Source of the DNA: Clostridium sp. MB40-C1
GTDB lineage: Bacteria > Bacillota > Clostridia > Clostridiales > Clostridiaceae
DNA: 64,000 bases
Assembly: GCF_030913655.1 (NCBI RefSeq)
Contig: NZ_CP133189.1
Coordinates: 1,488,001 to 1,552,000 of the forward strand
Direction: 5' to 3'
Numbering within the stretch: the first letter of the stretch is position 1; the number at the start of each line of letters is the position of its first letter. The position numbers and the translations under genes are program-made. Below, piece after piece: positions 60,911 to 64,000 of the stretch. Under the pieces are notes generated by a model. That model ran no database searches and had not been told where the DNA came from. It saw nothing but the letters and a program-made list of their open reading frames with translations.

Positions 60911-61113
60911 TTACAATTCCAAGATTATATTTAATATTTCTTCTTCTGTATTTAAAATATCCATTTTCACATCTTCATTCGTAATGTTTTTACTAATAGT
61001 TATTATTTCACTATCAAGGGTTTCTCATTTTTAATATTATCAGCCGCCTAAGCGCTTCCTATTGGTAGTATTAAAGCAATACAAGTTAATAATAAAGATT
61101 TTTTCTTTTTCAT
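60911..61113 (-). pseudogene. Small secreted protein, inactivated
   Basis: ATG 61111-61113 follows GGGGGTAG and opens a classic signal peptide (MKKKKSLLLTCIALILPIGS, then A). The next codon at the cleavage site is TAG (61050-61048), followed by AADNIKNEK. A one-base shift in GAGAAACCC then moves the frame to TLDSEIITISKNITNEDVKM and on to a stop at 60911. Two disabling changes mark it as a pseudogene. The mature part is too short to assign. Confidence 0.75.
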
Positions 61114-61125
61114 TATTTCTACCCC

Positions 61126-61179
61126 CATATGCTATAATATTCTTTATGAATTAAAGATTAAAGAATATTATAGCATATG
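61126..61179. repeat. 21-bp perfect inverted repeat
   Basis: Arms 61126-61146 and 61159-61179 are exact complements (starting CATATGCTATAATATTC), loop 12 bases. It lies between thpR and the signal-peptide pseudogene, adjoining the latter's ribosome site. It may be a terminator lacking a T run, an operator, or a small transposon relic. Confidence 0.75.
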
Positions 61180-61216
61180 TTAATGTAAGTATATATCATT
61201 TGATTTTCAAAAGATT

Positions 61217-61738
61217 TTATACTATTATTTCTCTTAAAACCTCATAAATTAATTGATTATTTATTTTCTTACTTTCCATAAGAGCTATTGAACGTATTGG
61301 AGCTTGCATAGGCTCAACAATTAATTCCTTTGTTGAGTCAACTCTCACTATTTGCCTACCAATTGTAATATGTGGTTTGTATTTTCTATTATCGATACTA
61401 AATCCATTTTTAATCAATAAATTTCTTAATTGTTCCTGCAATTTCATAAGTTCCTTATTTTCTTCAATTCCACACCAAATAATTTCTTTATTTCCCCTTT
61501 TAAAAGAACCAATATTAGAAACATCAAGTTCTTTTGGTAGATTTTTAAGTTTCTGTAAAACATTAATTAATAATCTTAGTTGTTTTTCATCAACCTGACC
61601 AATAAACTCTAAAGTTAAATGAAAATTATTAGTATTTGTAAATGTTCCTTTAATTGAATGTTTGGAAACTATATCTCTACACTCTGAAAATTTTTCTTTT
61701 ATTTTTTCATCAAATGTAACTGCATAAAACACTCTCAT
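61217..61738 (-). CDS. thpR: RNA 2',3'-cyclic phosphodiesterase (ThpR/LigT)
   Basis: A 173-residue 2H phosphoesterase. Both catalytic HxT motifs are present: NFHLTLEFIG (about 38-47) and KPHITIGRQ (about 133-141). The N-terminus MRVFYAVTFDEKIKEKF is typical. AGGTGAT precedes ATG 61738. The family hydrolyses 2',3'-cyclic phosphates of RNA; the cellular role is unclear. It stands alone. Confidence 0.92.
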   Translation of the reverse strand: MRVFYAVTFDEKIKEKFSECRDIVSKHSIKGTFTNTNNFHLTLEFIGQVDEKQLRLLINVLQKLKNLPKELDVSNIGSFKRGNKEIIWCGIEENKELMKLQEQLRNLLIKNGFSIDNRKYKPHITIGRQIVRVDSTKELIVEPMQAPIRSIALMESKKINNQLIYEVLREIIV

Positions 61739-61757
61739 TTTTTATCACCTATATTAT

Positions 61758-61794
61758 ATAATTTTAAAGTCCCCATATATTCACTGATCTTGTT
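61758..61794. repeat. 37-base repeat, copy 2
   Basis: Diverged copy of 59680-59716. On the minus strand it encodes NKISEYMGTLKLY. It ends exactly where the 98-base terminal-repeat element begins. Confidence 0.7.
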
Positions 61795-61892
61795 GGGGCT
61801 GTTGCATTAAAAAATTTACATACAATATACTGTTTTGAAAGTTTAAATTTAATACAATATATCGCAGAATTTATTATTAGTGCGACAGCCCC
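61795..61892. mobile_element. 98-bp MITE-like element with GGGGCTGT terminal repeats
   Basis: Left end GGGGCTGTTGCATTAAAAAA and right end, read inward, GGGGCTGTCGCACTAATAAT share an inverted terminal repeat of 12 bases with one mismatch, followed by weaker similarity. No coding capacity. Such ends are typical of DDE insertion sequences, so it is an internal-deletion derivative (MITE). No clear target duplication is seen. Confidence 0.75.
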
Positions 61893-62038
61893 TTTAATTA
61901 TGTTTATTTTATCCTATATTTCCCTCATCAATACTTACGAGAATGGTTCGGATAATACATCCATTGATAAGTTATTCTAATCTTTTGATTAATACATTTC
62001 TTTTAAACACACTTCTTCTAAACTTAAGAATTACACAA

Positions 62039-62078
62039 AGTTTACATTTAAATTTTAATTTACATAATTATAATTATG
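62039..62078. repeat. 40-base near-repeat, copy 2
   Basis: Matches 60821-60860 (GTTTACATTTAAATTTTA shared exactly), same orientation. Confidence 0.55.
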
Positions 62079-62282
62079 TACTCTTTACTATTTTAACCCA
62101 AATTTTCTTTATTATATATTTTATTCGATTAAATTCATATATTATCTATATCCCCATCTATTCGCCAACATACTTTTATTAAAATTACGAAATATATAAA
62201 GTACTCTCTAAAAAAGGAATTTATAATCAAATTTAAATAATATAAAATAAAAATCTACTAAAATTAAATATTTAAATTAAAA

Positions 62283-62316
62283 TAAAAGTCGCACTAATTT
62301 TAAAGTGCGGCTTTTA
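62283..62316. terminator. Orphan terminator-like hairpin
   Basis: TAAAAGTCGCACT (62283-62295) pairs with AGTGCGGCTTTTA (62304-62316) with one wobble. No gene ends next to it. It shares the 10-mer TCGCACTAAT with the MITE terminal repeat, so it may be another element end. Confidence 0.6.
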
Positions 62317-62562
62317 TTTTATAACACTTTTCATTGATATTACACATTAACCTAGAATAAAAATGTGTAATTGCCTGTATTTTTAAAAAATATAAACATT
62401 TTTTATTAATGGGGTATACATATAAGAAAATAAGTATTAAAATAAAAATTAACAGTATATACAATTTTTATAACATCCTATTTTTAATAACTCTTGATTT
62501 TTAATATTTATTTAAAACTTTCTTTTGTATACTAATTATCATTGGGGGGAGGGGAAGTTTTA

Positions 62563-62616
62563 TTGAATTTGAGTATTTATTATACTCTTTTTTCAATAAA
62601 CATGGTTTATGAATAA
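62563..62616 (+). other. Possible 17-codon leader frame overlapping the guaD start
   Basis: TTG 62563 is preceded by the strong purine tract GGGGGGAGGGG (62544-62554) and the frame ends at 62614-62616, overlapping the guaD ATG at 62609, which lacks its own ribosome site. Translational coupling is possible; the leader's reality is uncertain. Confidence 0.35.
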
Positions 62617-63073
62617 ATTTATGAAAGTAGCTATCGAAGAGGCTTTCTGTGGGATTAGGAATACCGATGGGGGACCATTTGGGGCAGTTATTGTTAAAGA
62701 TGGACAAATTATAACAAAAGCTCATAATGAAGTCATAAAAACAAATGATCCTACCGCTCATGCTGAAATAGTTGCAATAAGACGTGCATCAGCTATTTTA
62801 GGTAGATTTGATTTAAGCGATTGTGAAATTTATTCTTCTTGTGAGCCATGTCCTATGTGTTTTGCTGCAATTCATTGGGCAAAAATGAAAAAATTATACT
62901 ATGGATGTACAAAAGAAGATGCTGCAAGAATAGGCTTTGATGATCAATACATTTATGATGTTATTAATGGCACAGCAAAAACAACTCAAGTTCATAAAGC
63001 ACAAATTGATAGGAATTTAAGTTTAAAACCTTTTGAAGAGTGGAAACTAAAAATAAATAGAATTCAGTATTAA
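62609..63073 (+). CDS. guaD: Guanine deaminase (CDA-fold)
   Basis: A 154-residue zinc deaminase closely resembling B. subtilis GuaD, which converts guanine to xanthine. Zinc and catalytic motifs: NDPTAHAEIVAIRRAS (HAE, about 51-53) and SCEPCPMCFAAIHWA (PCxxC, about 82-87). GGPFGAVIVKDG (21-32), GFDDQYIYDVI and the C-terminal EEWK are also GuaD-like. The start ATG 62609 has no clear ribosome site. tRNA adenosine deaminase TadA is the alternative, but the C-terminal text argues for GuaD. Confidence 0.9.
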   Translation: MNKFMKVAIEEAFCGIRNTDGGPFGAVIVKDGQIITKAHNEVIKTNDPTAHAEIVAIRRASAILGRFDLSDCEIYSSCEPCPMCFAAIHWAKMKKLYYGCTKEDAARIGFDDQYIYDVINGTAKTTQVHKAQIDRNLSLKPFEEWKLKINRIQY

Positions 63074-63236
63074 AATAAAGCTCTTGGCTTCAAATGGAGT
63101 TTTAAACCGCACCTAAAATTTAAGCTGAGAACCAAAATTTCAATTAATACTTATGCCTTCATAATAAAATAAACACTATCAAAATTATTTTATTTCAATA
63201 ATTTGATAATGTTTATTTTATATTTAACATAAAAAT

Positions 63237-63836
63237 TTATAGATAATAAATTTGATCTCCTAAAAGCTTTGCTTCTTCCATATCATGTGTTACCATTATA
63301 ACAGTTCTTTTATCTTCTTTCCAAATTTTCAAAAACTCTTCTATTATATTTTTCTTAAGCTCACCATCAAGTCCCTTAAATGGTTCATCCATAAGCAGTA
63401 ATTCGCTTTTATATGCAAAAGCTCTTGCAACAGCAACTCTCCTTTTCATTCCCCCACTAAGTTTAGCTGGTAATTTATCCTTATGTCCGTTTAACTTCAC
63501 TATATCTAAATATTTATGTATAAGATTATCCATTTCTTTTTTATCCGTATATGATTTTAAAGTAAAAGCTATATTTTCATAAGCTGTAAGCCATGGTATA
63601 AGTCTATCTTCCTGAAAAATATAGGATATGCTATCATTGTTCACAATCACTTCTCCCAAATCTACTTCTTCAATTCCGCTTATAATGTTTAATAATGTTG
63701 TTTTACCACATCCAGATGGTCCTAATATAACTGAAATTTTATTTTTCACAAAACCTAAATTTAAATTTTGAAAAACCTTTTGTCCCTGAAAACTCTTACA
63801 TACATTTATTAATTCTATTTCATAATTATTATTCAT
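63237..63836 (-). CDS. ABC transporter ATP-binding protein (SsuB/TauB/NrtD type)
   Basis: A 199-residue ATPase from ATG 63834-63836 (MNNNYEIELINVCKSF), chosen since GGAG lies nine bases upstream. Walker A GPSGCGKTTLL (about 36-46), Q-loop YIFQEDRLIPWLTAYENI, signature LSGGMKRRVAVARAF and Walker B LLLMDEPFKGLD are complete. The EDRLIPW text is typical of nitrate/sulfonate/taurine or thiamine-precursor importers. A permease gene lies just upstream. Confidence 0.9.
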   Translation of the reverse strand: MNNNYEIELINVCKSFQGQKVFQNLNLGFVKNKISVILGPSGCGKTTLLNIISGIEEVDLGEVIVNNDSISYIFQEDRLIPWLTAYENIAFTLKSYTDKKEMDNLIHKYLDIVKLNGHKDKLPAKLSGGMKRRVAVARAFAYKSELLLMDEPFKGLDGELKKNIIEEFLKIWKEDKRTVIMVTHDMEEAKLLGDQIYYL

Positions 63837-63886
63837 AATCATTTTCTCCGCATAACACATTTATATCTTATGGATTTTTTAATATA

Positions 63887-64000
63887 TTATTTTTCAACCT
63901 TGTTGTTTATATAGTATTTAAATATAATTTCAAAAATAAAGCTTAATAAAACAACTATAATAGTCCATGCAAAAAGCTCTTCTGTTTCTAATATAGATTT
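63887..64000 (-). CDS. C-terminal end of an ABC transporter permease (partial)
   Basis: The last 37 codons of a minus-strand gene run off the window edge. The translation includes ETEELFAWTIIVVLLSFIFE, a final transmembrane helix of the SsuC/TauC type, then KYYINNKVEK and a stop at 63887-63889. It lies 50 bases upstream of the ATPase gene, forming one operon; a substrate-binding protein is expected beyond the window. Confidence 0.72.
   Translation of the reverse strand, partial: KSILETEELFAWTIIVVLLSFIFEIIFKYYINNKVEK

Larger units (their letters stand above)
61893..62608. other. 716-base gap between MITE and guaD
   Basis: AT-rich with no supported protein gene; the open frame at 61943-62182 has no ribosome site and a low-complexity hydrophobic translation. 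It holds a near-repeat (62039-62078), an orphan hairpin (62283-62316) and a polypurine tract with a short leader frame (62544-62616). Confidence 0.55.

Noticed and set aside
61943-62182. 79-codon hydrophobic open frame
   Set aside because: No ribosome site and low-complexity AT-driven translation.
62400-62600. Purine riboswitch ahead of guaD
   Set aside because: None of the conserved purine-aptamer core is present upstream of the gene.

Overview
The window is AT-rich chromosomal DNA from a Firmicute, most probably Clostridium sensu stricto. The evidence is gene content and order (miaB-mutS-mutL-miaA-hfq; rpsB-tsf-pyrH-frr-uppS-cdsA-dxr-rseP-ispG-polC; rimP-nusA-ylxR-infB-rbfA-nrnA-truB-ribF-rpsO-pnp), strong AGGAGG-type ribosome binding sites, and sporulation-type genes (Spo0E-like phosphatase, YlmC/YmxH, SpoIIIAC-like proteins, FtsK/SpoIIIE). 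It is a housekeeping backbone with decayed accessory DNA at both ends. No rRNA, tRNA or CRISPR array was seen.

Layout. 1-2.6 kb is an accessory remnant: the end of a possible nuclease-fold protein, a small membrane protein, two tandem SpoIIIAC-like proteins, two XRE regulators and a tiny divergent ORF. 2.7-11.6 kb (+ strand) holds miaB, mutS, mutL, miaA, hfq and a PLP enzyme. 11.7-13.9 kb holds lexA, a divergent Cys-rich protein, a tyrosine recombinase and a symmetric 28-bp dif-like site. 14.6-59.5 kb (almost all - strand) holds purB, DUF378, HPr, an aminotransferase, RNase Y, recA, pgsA, rimO, ftsK, tepA, dapG, ymxH, an M16 peptidase, pnp and the translation operon, polC, the isoprenoid/phospholipid/cell-wall lipid operon, frr-pyrH, tsf-rpsB, codY, topA, dprA, comM and an unlisted Spo0E-like gene. 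59.6-62.6 kb is a decay zone with a structured RNA candidate, DUF3892, a pseudogene, ThpR and transposon scraps. 62.6-64 kb carries guaD and the start of an ABC transporter.

The most interesting signal is at 12.8-13.9 kb. Genes to its left run rightwards and genes to its right run leftwards, as expected where two replication forks converge. At that switch lies an 11-6-11 inverted repeat with perfectly identical arms, 24 bp upstream of a complete tyrosine recombinase gene. Bacillus-type XerC/XerD dif sites have unequal arms. A symmetric site beside its own recombinase instead suggests a one-recombinase chromosome dimer resolution system, similar in principle to XerS/difSL, XerH/difH and Cre/lox. 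The usual xerC (codV) slot between topA and codY is empty here, and the FtsK translocase gene lies about 10 kb away. None of this has been tested; it is inference from sequence and context.

The SOS circuit can be read directly. LexA-box-like sequences overlap the lexA promoter (shared with the divergent Cys-rich gene) and sit just downstream of the recA -10 element. Many transcription units end in clear intrinsic terminators, which are listed.
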